A stretch of DNA of 12,356 nucleotides from Planctomycetota bacterium (GCA_024278415.1 JAJRTI010000162.1:1-12356), one strand, 5' to 3'; positions 1 through 7,207 are shown, numbered from the stretch's first letter. Program-made: numbers and translations. Notes: a model not told the origin generated them from the sequence alone.

Positions 1-8
1 AAAGCGTT

Positions 9-132
9 CCACAAGACTGGCGGGCCGCGTTTGTGCAACGCTTTCAGCGTTGGCGGCTTGTTTTCGGCATCCTTCCCAGCGCGGCGCTCGTTCGCCCGCT
101 GACGCGACCGAACGAGCTTGCACTGGGCTATG
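9..132 (+). repeat. Dispersed palindromic repeat, left copy
   Basis: This segment matches the reverse complement of 12021-12136 in ordered blocks: CCACAAG, GGCGGGCCG, then GTGCAACGCTTTCAGCGTTG, then CGTTCGCCCGCT, CCGAACG and CTTGCACTGGGCTATG. It contains the hairpin CAACGCT-TTC-AGCGTTG at 36-52. A longer inverted repeat, partly decayed, has CCCAG at 75-79 facing CTGGG at 123-127. In the right copy the same stem is perfect, so this is the more eroded copy. The first eight bases (AAAGCGTT) look like half of another GCTTTCAGC-type hairpin, so the repeat probably continues beyond the window. The two copies are inverted relative to each other and about 12 kb apart. No transposase lies between them, so a dispersed repeat family is likelier than the ends of one mobile element. 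Confidence 0.75.
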
Positions 133-411
133 TTGTGATTCGCCTTCGGCGCATGTGCATTCTGCGCCGGCGCACCACGGGAATGAACGCCCAGTTTACT
201 ACGTACGTTCAGACCTGCACCCTAAGATAAGTAGCTTCCAGGCGTGTGCAAAACCCAAACACTTTACACGGACGCGTTGGGAGAGTCAACGCACTGCCGC
301 CACGAGTTTCCCCAGAATACGCAACGGGCACACCCCAAGGCCGGTGGGGCCGGCATGTTGTGACAACGGCAATGTGCACACAAGCGGAATGGGCGAACTG
401 GGCTGTTCACA

Positions 412-469
412 GTAGGGCGATTGATCGCCCGTTGCTTCGGGCGCACGGACGGGCGATCAATCGCCCTAC
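412..469. repeat. Double palindrome, REP/BIME-like, copy A
   Basis: Two perfectly complementary 21-base arms (412-432 and 449-469) are separated by a 16-base spacer. Each arm starts at its outer edge with GTAG (CTAC on the far side) and is itself a palindrome: GGGCGAT-TG-ATCGCCC at 415-430 and its mirror. A further internal hairpin CGCCCG/CGGGCG lies at 426-443. Two inverted copies of a GTAG-footed hairpin are the layout of REP pairs (BIMEs), which RAYT transposases mobilise in other bacteria. No RAYT gene is in the window, so the assignment rests on architecture only. There is no T-tract, so it is not a standard intrinsic terminator. Confidence 0.7.
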
Positions 470-616
470 GACGAGCCAGCGGCATTGGCCGCTCAGAGCA
501 GTAGACCTCCATGGGGAAACTCTCTGACTGCCGCCAAGGGGGCATGCCCAGCCGTGGCGGTCGCAGAGCCCCAATCTCCGCCCCAGACGCGACATCATCC
601 AACAGGCCCGCAGCGC

Positions 617-644
617 TTGACCACGCCCACGCGTGTGATACCAT
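617..644 (+). promoter_or_regulatory. Possible sigma70-type promoter of the Gfo/Idh/MocA gene
   Basis: TTGACC at 617-622 matches five of six bases of the -35 consensus. It is followed after 16 bases by TACCAT at 639-644, a four-of-six match to the -10. Transcription would start near 651, leaving a leader of about 35 bases before the start codon at 686. The placement is sensible, but the -10 is weak and no promoter consensus is known for this organism. Confidence 0.35.
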
Positions 645-672
645 GAGAGGTCCACCCGCTACTACGATGACG

Positions 673-678
673 AGGAGG
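673..678 (+). promoter_or_regulatory. Shine-Dalgarno site AGGAGG
   Basis: A full AGGAGG ends seven bases before the ATG at 686. This fixes the start of the oxidoreductase gene and shows that the host uses canonical Shine-Dalgarno initiation for at least some genes. Confidence 0.85.
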
Positions 679-685
679 TGCACAC

Positions 686-1657
686 ATGTCTTCTGTTCGA
701 TTTGGCGTGATCGGGCTTGGCAAACATGGCACGCGCTACGCCAACCATCTCTCCGCCGGCGACGCGGCGGGATGCGGCCTCACGGCCGTGTGCCGGCGCA
801 ATGCCGCGGCGGGCGAGGCCTACGCGAAAGAGCATGGCTGCCAGTTCTTCGCGGACGCGGACGCGCTTGTGGCCAGCGACGGGGTCGACGCGGTCGTGAT
901 CGCCACTCCGCCGTTGGATCACCCCGCCATCGCACAGGCCGCGGCCGCGGCCGGCAAGCACGTGCTTGTCGAAAAACCTATGGCGCGCACCGTGGCCGAG
1001 TGCCAAGCCATCATCGATGCCTGCGCGGCCGCTGGCGTGAAGCTCATGGTCGGGCAGACGCTGCGGTACAACGCGCTCCTCATCGCCATGCGCGGGCTCA
1101 TTCCCGACATGGGCCGCGTCGCGCACATGACCCTGTGCCAGCGCCAGGAGCCGTCGACCCTCCCGTGGCACCACTCCCCGGAAGCGGCCGGCGGCGGCAA
1201 CCTGCTCGAAAACGGCGTACACCTGCTCGACGCTGCGTGCTGGCTCACGGGCCAGGAGGTCTTGTCGGTCTACTGTGAGACCGCGCATCTGGCTGGCGAG
1301 CCGACGGAGGACCAGTTCGTCGCGGTCCTCGACCTCACCGGCGGCGTCGCATGCACGATCGACGCCTGCAAATTCGGAGCGAGCCGATTCGGCCAGGTGC
1401 AGGTCGTGGCCGAGCAAGGCCAGCTCATCGGCTCGTTCGCCGGCGACTCGCTGGTGCGCATCAAGGGCCGGGACGCGGAGGCGCTCGACACACCGGAGCC
1501 CATCATGGGCCTGCCCCGCGCGCTTGAGGATTTCGCCAAGGCTATTTGCAACGACACGACGCCGCCCATCCCCGGGGAGGACGGCCGCCGCGCCGTAGCC
1601 ATCGCGCAGGCCTGCTATCGCTCCGCACAAGAGCGCCGGCCAGTCGAGGTCGCGTAG
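686..1657 (+). CDS. Gfo/Idh/MocA family NAD(P)-dependent oxidoreductase
   Basis: The 323-residue protein is a cytoplasmic dehydrogenase of the Gfo/Idh/MocA family, which oxidises or reduces sugars, inositols and related polyols with NAD(P). The N-terminal Rossmann fold begins with VIGLGKHG (G-x-G-x-x-G, about residues 8-15) and runs to about residue 120. The family EKP motif is present with K97, the usual catalytic lysine. In the C-terminal substrate domain, GGGNLLENGVHLLD carries H179 at the catalytic-histidine position. The residue four before it, usually Asp, is E175, a conservative change. Length is typical of shorter members, and the ATG follows a strong AGGAGG. The gene stands alone, with a possible promoter upstream and a large palindrome 13 bases after its TAG. 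The substrate cannot be told from sequence; nearby GH42 and sulfatase-like genes make a sugar plausible. The family call is firm and the specificity unknown. Confidence 0.93.
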   Translation: MSSVRFGVIGLGKHGTRYANHLSAGDAAGCGLTAVCRRNAAAGEAYAKEHGCQFFADADALVASDGVDAVVIATPPLDHPAIAQAAAAAGKHVLVEKPMARTVAECQAIIDACAAAGVKLMVGQTLRYNALLIAMRGLIPDMGRVAHMTLCQRQEPSTLPWHHSPEAAGGGNLLENGVHLLDAACWLTGQEVLSVYCETAHLAGEPTEDQFVAVLDLTGGVACTIDACKFGASRFGQVQVVAEQGQLIGSFAGDSLVRIKGRDAEALDTPEPIMGLPRALEDFAKAICNDTTPPIPGEDGRRAVAIAQACYRSAQERRPVEVA

Positions 1658-1670
1658 GCCGCCTGCCGCC

Positions 1671-1740
1671 TGTAGTGCGCACGTCAGTGCGCCTCTGGCT
1701 TAGTGCGACGGCGCAGAGGCGCACTGACGTGCGCACTACA
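1671..1740. repeat. Double palindrome, REP/BIME-like, copy B
   Basis: Two perfect 27-base complementary arms (1671-1697 and 1714-1740) flank a 16-base spacer, the same spacer length as in the palindrome at 412-469. GTAG lies at 1672-1675 and CTAC at 1736-1739. Each arm also folds alone: GCGCAC-GTCA-GTGCGC at 1677-1692 and its mirror. The stem sequence is unrelated to that of copy A, so only the architecture and the GTAG foot are shared. It sits 13 bases after the oxidoreductase stop. It could stabilise or end that transcript, but it lacks a U-tract. Confidence 0.75.
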
Positions 1741-2401
1741 GGCGCGAAGGCATTGCCAGGCTTAGCAGATTACGCAGATGGAGGAGATCGGAAGATACCA
1801 TCACCCCTCCCCCATCAACCATCGCCGCAACATGGACCGCCAAGAACTCATCGCATTGCTCGAAACGCTCCTCATGACCCACTCGCCCTCCGGCCACGAG
1901 GGGGAGATCGACGAGGTGCTGCGGCCGCGCTTCGAGCGCCTGCTCACGGACGTGCGGCAAGACCGCGCGGGCAACATCATTGGCCTGCTCAAGGGCGAGT
2001 CCTCCGACGCGCCGCTGGGCATCGTCACGCACAAAGATGAACTCGGCATGATCGTCAAGCGCGTGCTGCCCGACGGCAAGGTCAAGCTCGACACCACGAG
2101 CAGCGCGCAGCCGTGGATCTACGGCGAGGGGCCGGTGGACTTGCTGGGCGACGAGGCGATTGTGCAGGGCGTGCTCTCCTTCGGAGCGCGGCACGTGAGC
2201 GCGGAGTCGAGCGGCGTGCACGCCGGCAAAGACGGCCGGCAGCCGGCCTGGCCGCAGGTCTGGGTGTCGACCGGCTTGTCGAAGGACGAGCTTGAGGCCA
2301 AGGGCGTGCAGATCGGCGCGCCCGCGGTCATCGGCCGGCACCGCAAGCCGCCTATTCACATCGGCGACTGTATCGGCGCGTACGGGCTCGACTGCAAAGG
2401 C

Positions 2402-2404
2402 TAG
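2402..2404 (+). other. In-frame amber codon inside the M42 reading frame
   Basis: TAG replaces codon 191, between GLDCKG and LAIMIAVMEAL. Frame and similarity to the family continue unchanged after it, with no insertion or deletion. It lies just after the metal-binding loop, at or beside the position of a conserved small residue. One base change from TTG, TCG, TGG, CAG, AAG or GAG would create it. Confidence 0.9.
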
Positions 2405-2868
2405 CTCGCAATCATGATCGCGGTCATGGAGGCCCTTCAAGGCCGCAAGCCGAGCCGCGACGTGTACTTCGTCGCCACCGCGCGCGAGGAGGAGGGCGTG
2501 TTCGGTGGGCAATACGTCGCGCACACGCTTGGCTTCGAGCACGCGGTCGCGATCGAAGTCTGCCCGGTCGCCGCAGAGTATGAGACGCGCAATTGCGAGC
2601 GCCCGGTGCTGCTCTACAAAGACGCGGGGTGCGTGTACGACGAGGCCGGCAACCGCGCGCTCGTGGCCGCCGCGAGGGACGTGGGCATCGAGCCGCAGCG
2701 TGCGGTGCTCTCGTCGTTCGGGAGCGACGCGTCCTTCGCGGTCAAGTTTGGCCACTTGCCCCGGGGCAACTGCATTGGCTTCCCGACCGAGAACACGCAC
2801 GGCTATGAACTCGCATCCGTATCGGGTATACTCAGCGTCGCCCGCGTGTTGACCCGGTTTATCGAGAT

Positions 2869-2872
2869 GGAG
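2869..2872 (+). promoter_or_regulatory. Ribosome binding site GGAG that fixes the threonine aldolase start
   Basis: GGAG ends eight bases before GTG 2881, ideal spacing. An earlier in-frame GTG at 2872 overlaps this GGAG and has no site of its own. The GTG at 2881 shares two bases with the TGA of the M42 frame (GTGA), a common sign of translational coupling. Confidence 0.75.
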
Positions 2873-2880
2873 TGCGACCT

Positions 2881-3927
2881 GTGAGAATCGTCGATCTGCG
2901 CAGCGATACGGCCACGAAGCCCACGCCTGAGATGCGCGAGGCTATGAAGAACGCAGAGGTGGGCGACGACGTGCTGGCCGAGGACCCGACCGTCAACAGA
3001 CTCCAAGAACTTGGAGCGAGCCGAGTCGGCAAGGAGGCCGCGCTCTTCGTCACCAGCGGCGTGCAGGGCAACCTCCTGGCAATCCTCACGCATACGCGGC
3101 CAAGCGAGGACGTGATCTGCGACGCGCAGTCGCACGTGTGCGTCAACATGACCGGCGGCGTGGCCGCGCTCGCGGGCGTCACCATCAATGCCGTGGCCGC
3201 GGAGCCCGGCGGGTGGCTGTCGCCCGAAGCCGTCGAGGCCGCGGTCAAGCCCGCAGACTGCCACCTCAGCCGCAGCGCACTCGTGTCCATCGAGAACACC
3301 AACAACGCGGCCGGCGGCACCGTGTGGACGCGCCAGCAGATCCGAGACGTGGCCCACGTGTGCCAGCGCCGCGGCTTGAAGCTGCACATGGACGGAGCGC
3401 GGCTGTTCAACTCCGCAGTCGCGCAAGGCGTGGACGTGAAGGAGCTGGCCGAGCCGTGCGACACGGTTATGTTCTGCCTGTCCAAAGGCCTCGCCTCGCC
3501 AGTGGGCTCGCTCCTCGCCGGGCCGGCCGACCTCATCGCCGAGGCGCGGCGCAAGCGCAAGATGCTCGGCGGCGGCATGCGACAGGCCGGCGTGCTCGCC
3601 GCGTGCGGCATCATCTCCCTCACCCAAATGGCCGACCGCCTGGCCGAGGACCACGCCCACGCGCGCAAGCTCGCTGAGGCCATGGCCGACATGCCAGGCA
3701 TCTCGATCGACCTCGACAACGTGCAGACCAACATTATCCGTTTCGAGTTCCACAGCGACAGGTCTGATTGCGCCGCGTTCGTGGACGCGCTCGCGGAGCA
3801 GGGCGTGCTCTGCTTCGCAAGCTACGGCTCGCCCAAGGGCCGCATGGTCACCCACAACGACGTGAGCGCGGACGACATCGACCACGCGATCCCCATCATT
3901 CGAGAGGCTGCGGAGTCCCTTGCCTGA
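2881..3927 (+). CDS. ltaE: Low-specificity L-threonine aldolase, PLP-dependent
   Basis: The 348-residue cytoplasmic enzyme belongs to fold-type I PLP enzymes of the threonine aldolase/beta-eliminating lyase family. It cleaves L-threonine or L-allo-threonine to glycine and acetaldehyde. The N-terminus IVDLRSDTATKPTPEMREAM is the family signature. HMDGAR carries D171, which pairs with the pyridine nitrogen of PLP, and CLSKGLASPVGS carries K202, the Schiff-base lysine. GDDVLAEDPTVNRLQ near residues 27-41 is also typical. Length matches the family. The GTG start is chosen from the GGAG eight bases upstream and the GTGA overlap with the M42 frame. The next gene starts inside its last codons, so the three genes form a translationally coupled group. 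If the upstream amber codon really stops ribosomes, coupling to this start would be weakened unless they reinitiate at 2414. The family is certain, and preference for L-threonine over L-allo-threonine is unknown. Confidence 0.93.
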   Translation: MRIVDLRSDTATKPTPEMREAMKNAEVGDDVLAEDPTVNRLQELGASRVGKEAALFVTSGVQGNLLAILTHTRPSEDVICDAQSHVCVNMTGGVAALAGVTINAVAAEPGGWLSPEAVEAAVKPADCHLSRSALVSIENTNNAAGGTVWTRQQIRDVAHVCQRRGLKLHMDGARLFNSAVAQGVDVKELAEPCDTVMFCLSKGLASPVGSLLAGPADLIAEARRKRKMLGGGMRQAGVLAACGIISLTQMADRLAEDHAHARKLAEAMADMPGISIDLDNVQTNIIRFEFHSDRSDCAAFVDALAEQGVLCFASYGSPKGRMVTHNDVSADDIDHAIPIIREAAESLA

Positions 3928-4978
3928 GACCGAAGCACAACAGCCTGTGAAGCCGCGGTTCCGCGCGGTAACAGTGGCCGTGTACATCGCCTTGGCCCTC
4001 GGCGCGGGCTACCTTTGGGTGCTGACGAGCCGGCAACGCCATCTCAACGAGGCCGTCGAGACTCTGGCCACGGCGCCTGAGGCCGCCATGGAGTCGCTGC
4101 GGGCGACCGGGCCACCCGCGTTCGCTTACCTGGCGACCGCACTGCACTACCACGACGATGCGCAGGTGCGGCGCTTGGCGGGCCAAGCGCTCGTGCAGGG
4201 GCTCCTGCGCGAACTCGATGCGCAAGTGGCCGCACACCCGGACGACGCGCCCGATGCCCCCAGCCCGGCCGCCCTAGCCAAAGCGGACGCGGTGCTGGCC
4301 GGCGTCGAGAGCGTTGGCGCGCTGGGAATGGACGCGGCGAAAGTGAAACGGCTCATGGCCTACCTCGACGAGCACACCACCGGAGCCGTGCAATGGCAGA
4401 AGCGCATGCGCCTGCGGTGCGAGGTCGACAAGATCTCCCGCGCTCTGGGCGACGAGTCGCCCGCGGTGCGCGCGGCCGCGGCCGCGGTGCTTGAGATCAT
4501 CGGCCCAGCGACGCGGTACGACACGCAGCGCATGGCCGGCCGGCGCACGCTCGAAGCCGCTCTGGCCGCGGTGCGGTCCGGCACCCCCCAGAAGCGCGCC
4601 GAGGCGCGGGCCGCGCTCATCAAGTTGGAGCGGTTTGGCTTGCGCGCCATGGCCGGGGAGATCGCGAACGCGGCCGTGCCCTTCAACGCGCGGCTCTACC
4701 TCGCCCACGTGCTCCTCGAAATCATGAAGAAGCAGTTCTCCGCGAATGCGAAAAGCGAGGCCGTGGAGCTGATCAGCCCGCGCGCAAGCGCGCGGCTCAT
4801 GCCCGCGCTTTTCGAGGGCAGGGGGGAGCTGCGAGAGGCGCTCATGAACGTCTTCACCCTGTCGCCGAAGGTGACCCGTGGGGACTTGGAGAAGCTCGCC
4901 GCGCAGGTGGGACCGCCCCGCAACCCCCAGGCGGCCGCGGCGCTCGTGGCGCGCATTGCGGAACTCGAGGGCAAGTAG
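3920..4978 (+). CDS. Membrane-anchored HEAT-like repeat protein of unknown function
   Basis: The 352-residue protein begins with a short charged cytoplasmic stretch, then one hydrophobic segment at about residues 16-36 followed by Arg residues, and then a long Ala/Leu/Arg-rich helical region. Pieces such as DDAQVRRLAGQALVQGLL, DESPAVRAAAAAVLEIIG and KRAEARAALIKLERFG look like HEAT/PBS-lyase helical hairpins, usually binding surfaces for other proteins. I see no catalytic motif. The TTG at 3920 lies inside the last codons of the threonine aldolase gene (8-base overlap). GGAG at 3912-3915 is only four bases away and AGAGG at 3903-3907 is twelve away, so the exact start is less sure than the frame. 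Position suggests co-expression with the aldolase, but the shared role is not clear. The topology, an N-terminal anchor with the repeat region on one side of the membrane, is inferred from the hydrophobic segment. Confidence 0.8.
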   Translation: MPETEAQQPVKPRFRAVTVAVYIALALGAGYLWVLTSRQRHLNEAVETLATAPEAAMESLRATGPPAFAYLATALHYHDDAQVRRLAGQALVQGLLRELDAQVAAHPDDAPDAPSPAALAKADAVLAGVESVGALGMDAAKVKRLMAYLDEHTTGAVQWQKRMRLRCEVDKISRALGDESPAVRAAAAAVLEIIGPATRYDTQRMAGRRTLEAALAAVRSGTPQKRAEARAALIKLERFGLRAMAGEIANAAVPFNARLYLAHVLLEIMKKQFSANAKSEAVELISPRASARLMPALFEGRGELREALMNVFTLSPKVTRGDLEKLAAQVGPPRNPQAAAALVARIAELEGK

Positions 4979-5035
4979 ACGCCCCCGTTCTTGATCCCAC
5001 CAGGGCCAGTCGTCTAGCGAAGCGCGGGATCCGCT

Positions 5036-5070
5036 CCTGTGCCTCGCATGCTGGCGCATGCGGCTACAGG
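5036..5070. terminator. Imperfect GC-rich hairpin between convergent genes
   Basis: CCTGT (5036-5040) faces ACAGG (5066-5070), and inside them CGCATG (5045-5050) pairs with CATGCG (5057-5062) across a six-base loop, with mismatches between. It lies between the HEAT-like gene and the end of the GH42 gene, which converge, and slightly overlaps the GH42 stop. There is no T-tract on either side, so it could only be a weak or atypical bidirectional terminator. Confidence 0.3.
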
Positions 5071-7049
5071 GCCACCCACCGCGCACTCAACGGCTCGAGC
5101 GCAACGTCTTGCGCGCTCTCCCCGGTGAGCAGGTCGGTGCCCGGCGCTGGCAGGCGGACGGTCTGGGGCGACATGGAGTGGTTCATGAGCACGCGGATCG
5201 GCTCGCCCCCCTTGCCGGCGAGCCTCACGACTTCGACCTCGTCTGGCCAGCCGCCAGGACGCGGCTCCAAGCCGGACAGCTTGGCGAGGTACGCAACGAC
5301 GCGCGACGCCGCGTCCGCGTCGAGCATCGTGCCCACGTACACCGCGCGGCCGCGGCCCGCCGCGTTCAGCGTCACGGCCGGCGCGCCGGCGTAGTGGTCC
5401 TGCTCGTACGTGCCAAGCGCTTCCGCGGCCGACGCGGCCAGCACGTAGTTCCAGTGGCGGCACTCCGCGGGCGGGCCGATCTCGTCGCGAAACACCACGC
5501 GGTTGGGGTTGGGCTCCATGACGCGCTCGTACTCGTCGACCTCGACGCCGAACAGCTCCGTCATGCCGCCGGGCAGAGTCTTGCGCGACGGCTTGCCATA
5601 CACGTCGAAGCAGCCCATGCGGAGCATGCCCACGAGCGTGCCGCCCTGGTCCACGTATGACGTGTAGTTGCCCGCAATCTCGTCCGACGTGGTGTACTGG
5701 CTCGGTGCGATGACCATCGCGTACGGGGCGAGGTCGTCCGTTGAGCGCACGAACCGGCAGTTCAGCCCGAGTTTGTGCGCGGCGGTCCACCACGTGGCCA
5801 AGTGCGGGAGGAACGGCACGTCCATCGCGTAGTCGTGGATCTGCGCGTGGATGCGGTCCGCGAAGTCCCACACAATTGCGACCTCGGCCGGCGCGTCGTA
5901 CTGCGGGAGCTGCTTGGCGAGCCGCTCGAAATCTTGGCCGAGTTCCTTCACCTCGTGATACGTGCGCCGCGGCTTGGAGTCCTGGTCGAGCAGTCCGTTG
6001 CCGAACATCTCCTGTCCCGCCGGGCTCATGCGCCATCGGAAAAACACGATGCCCTCCGCGCCGTGCGCCGCGCACTGGTGCGCCCAGAGCCTGAGTTGCC
6101 CCGGCCGCGGGCGGGGGGCCTTGTAGAACTTGGTGCACGCGCCGCCGCTCTGGATCTCCATGACCCAGTGTGGCCGGTCTTGCGTGCTGCGCACCACGTC
6201 GTTGAGCATCGCGACGCGCGTGGGCGGATCGATCATCGCCTTGGGGTACGTGTCGAGCGCGAGGAAGTCGTGGGCCTTGGCCATCTCCCACAGATCTGCG
6301 GCAATGCCGACGCCGGGAAGGTTGTGCGTGGTCCATCGCTTGGGCGAGTGCTGGGTGATGATCGCGACCTGCCGGCCGAGGAAGTTGGTCCATTGCTCGG
6401 AGAAGAAGCGATGCACTTCGAGGCGGATGCTGGGGTGGGCCTTGTCGAGCCCGCGGCGGGGCAGGATGACCTCCTCCCAATCGGTCGCCTCGTGCGCCCA
6501 GAAGACGAGGCCGAGCGCGGCGTTGAGCCGCTGGACCGTGCCGCACTTGGCCCGGAGCCACGAGAGGCACGCGCGCTGGCACGCGTTGCACAGGCAGACC
6601 TGGCCGCTGACCTCGTTGTCGGTCTGCCAGCCGATGAGCTGCCGGTGGGTGCCGTAGCGCCGGGCCATCTGCTCGACGATCTTGTCGCACAGCTCCAGGT
6701 ACGTCTGGCTCGTGGGGCAGTTGTATCGCCTGCCGGTCGTGGGCGCCACCATGCCGCTGTGATCGACCATGACGATTTCGGGATACGTCTGCCAGGCCCA
6801 AGGCGGCGGTGCGGCGGTGGGCGTGCCGAGGATGATGCCCATGTCATGCCGGTCCGCGAGGTCGAAGAAGCGGTCGAGCCACGTGAACTCGTACCGCCCC
6901 TCTTCCGGCTCCATGCGGCTCCACGCGAACTCCGCGATGCGCACACAGGTCGCGCCTGCGTCGCGCATGAGCGTCAGGTCGTCGGCCCACATGGAGTCGG
7001 GCCAGTGTTCGGGGTAGTAGTCGAATCCAAGGTGAAAGTTCTGGCGCAT
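5064..7049 (-). CDS. GH42 family beta-galactosidase
   Basis: The 661-residue enzyme is a retaining glycoside hydrolase of family 42, acting on terminal beta-galactosides and sometimes arabinosides or other galacto-configured sugars. HLGFDYYPEHWP near the N-terminus is the family signature, followed by the TIM barrel to about residue 390. E146 in GWQTDNEVSG is the acid/base, and E298 in WVMEIQSGG is the nucleophile. A Cys in RRYNCPTSQ plus the Cys residues of VCLCNAC reproduce the four-cysteine zinc site of several GH42 enzymes. The middle trimerisation domain runs to about residue 600, with a small beta domain at the C-terminus. There is no signal peptide, so it should be cytoplasmic. ATG 7049 is preferred because GGAGG (7062-7058) lies eight bases away; a TTG at 7055 is only two bases from it. 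It lies downstream of the sulfatase-like gene on the same strand and may share its transcript, with two hairpins in the gap. Confidence 0.94.
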   Translation of the reverse strand: MRQNFHLGFDYYPEHWPDSMWADDLTLMRDAGATCVRIAEFAWSRMEPEEGRYEFTWLDRFFDLADRHDMGIILGTPTAAPPPWAWQTYPEIVMVDHSGMVAPTTGRRYNCPTSQTYLELCDKIVEQMARRYGTHRQLIGWQTDNEVSGQVCLCNACQRACLSWLRAKCGTVQRLNAALGLVFWAHEATDWEEVILPRRGLDKAHPSIRLEVHRFFSEQWTNFLGRQVAIITQHSPKRWTTHNLPGVGIAADLWEMAKAHDFLALDTYPKAMIDPPTRVAMLNDVVRSTQDRPHWVMEIQSGGACTKFYKAPRPRPGQLRLWAHQCAAHGAEGIVFFRWRMSPAGQEMFGNGLLDQDSKPRRTYHEVKELGQDFERLAKQLPQYDAPAEVAIVWDFADRIHAQIHDYAMDVPFLPHLATWWTAAHKLGLNCRFVRSTDDLAPYAMVIAPSQYTTSDEIAGNYTSYVDQGGTLVGMLRMGCFDVYGKPSRKTLPGGMTELFGVEVDEYERVMEPNPNRVVFRDEIGPPAECRHWNYVLAASAAEALGTYEQDHYAGAPAVTLNAAGRGRAVYVGTMLDADAASRVVAYLAKLSGLEPRPGGWPDEVEVVRLAGKGGEPIRVLMNHSMSPQTVRLPAPGTDLLTGESAQDVALEPLSARWVAL

Positions 7050-7057
7050 GTTCAAGG

Positions 7058-7062
7058 CCTCC
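7058..7062 (-). promoter_or_regulatory. Shine-Dalgarno site GGAGG of the GH42 gene
   Basis: Read on the - strand, GGAGG is followed by eight bases and ATG at 7049. The in-frame TTG at 7055 is too close to the site to be its start. Confidence 0.8.
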
Positions 7063-7123
7063 TATGCAGATTGCCCTCCAGGATACCGAAGCTTCTCAGC
7101 GTTCGCCAGCCCTCGTGCGCCAT

Positions 7124-7152
7124 CCTCCCGGAGGCTGCCAGCCTCCGAGAGG
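7124..7152. repeat. Hairpin of a short palindromic repeat, unit 1
   Basis: CCTCCCGGAGGCT pairs with AGCCTCCGAGAGG across the triloop GCC, with one mismatch in 13 base pairs. It shares its left edge CATCCTCCCG and its size with the hairpin at 7168-7196. It lies between the sulfatase-like and GH42 genes, where it could slow RNA decay or reduce readthrough. No T-tract is present. Confidence 0.75.
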
Positions 7153-7167
7153 GTTCTCCGCATGCAT

Positions 7168-7196
7168 CCTCCCGAAGGTTGGTAACCTTCGGGAGG
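7168..7196. repeat. Hairpin of a short palindromic repeat, unit 2
   Basis: CCTCCCGAAGGTT pairs perfectly over 13 bases with AACCTTCGGGAGG across the triloop GGT. Compared with unit 1, 44 bases away, two stem positions change from G-C to A-T on both sides, so pairing is kept while sequence differs. It starts 12 bases after the sulfatase-like stop as that gene is read. Confidence 0.8.
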
Positions 7197-7207
7197 TTCC
7201 GCAAGCG

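Larger units (their letters stand above)
1..616. other. Intergenic region without a supported gene
   Basis: I see no credible gene in this stretch. Open frames exist on both strands, but they overlap each other, have no ribosome binding site, resemble no family I know and run through palindromic repeats. What it does hold is a degraded dispersed repeat (9-132), a double palindrome (412-469), and several smaller inverted repeats: CGCC-TTC-GGCG at 141-151, and an imperfect hairpin at 531-560 closed by CCGCCA/TGGCGG and containing the 10-base palindrome GGGCATGCCC. It is probably a graveyard of short palindromic elements rather than coding DNA. Confidence 0.6.
1832..2884 (+). pseudogene. M42 family metallopeptidase (aminopeptidase/endoglucanase type) interrupted by an in-frame TAG
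   Basis: Reading one frame from the ATG at 1832 to the TGA at 2882-2884 gives 350 codons, the normal length for M42 dinuclear-metal aminopeptidases (TET/FrvX type, sometimes labelled endoglucanase M). Codon 191 is TAG (2402-2404). Both halves are well preserved in the same frame. Expected ligand positions are H67 (THKDELG), D187 (GLDCKG), E219/E220 (REEEG), E242 (AIEV) and H323 (ENTHGYE). The usual D/N-R after the bridging Asp is C188-K189, which is unusual. The stop falls just after that metal-binding loop, so the first product (190 residues) would lack three ligands. Reinitiation at ATG 2414 would give a fragment of 156 residues. TAG is a normal stop for other genes here, so a recent nonsense mutation or a sequencing error is likelier than recoding. 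ATG 1832 has no clear Shine-Dalgarno. An in-frame ATG at 1778 would add 18 non-family residues. The 3' end overlaps the threonine aldolase start. Confidence 0.85.

Noticed and set aside
662..1630. Long open frame on the - strand opposite the oxidoreductase
   Set aside because: It is an antisense shadow of a clear Gfo/Idh/MocA gene and has no recognisable motifs.
1671..1740. Intrinsic terminator of the oxidoreductase gene
   Set aside because: The stem is far longer than usual and no T-tract follows; the double-palindrome layout fits a REP pair better.
2402..2404. Pyrrolysine or other programmed amber decoding
   Set aside because: TAG ends the oxidoreductase, HEAT-like, GH42 and helicase genes here, so it is an ordinary stop; no pyl genes or recoding signal are visible. 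Kept only as a remote option.
2803..3987. Open frame on the - strand opposite the threonine aldolase
   Set aside because: Antisense shadow; the + strand frame has all PLP-enzyme motifs and a good ribosome binding site.
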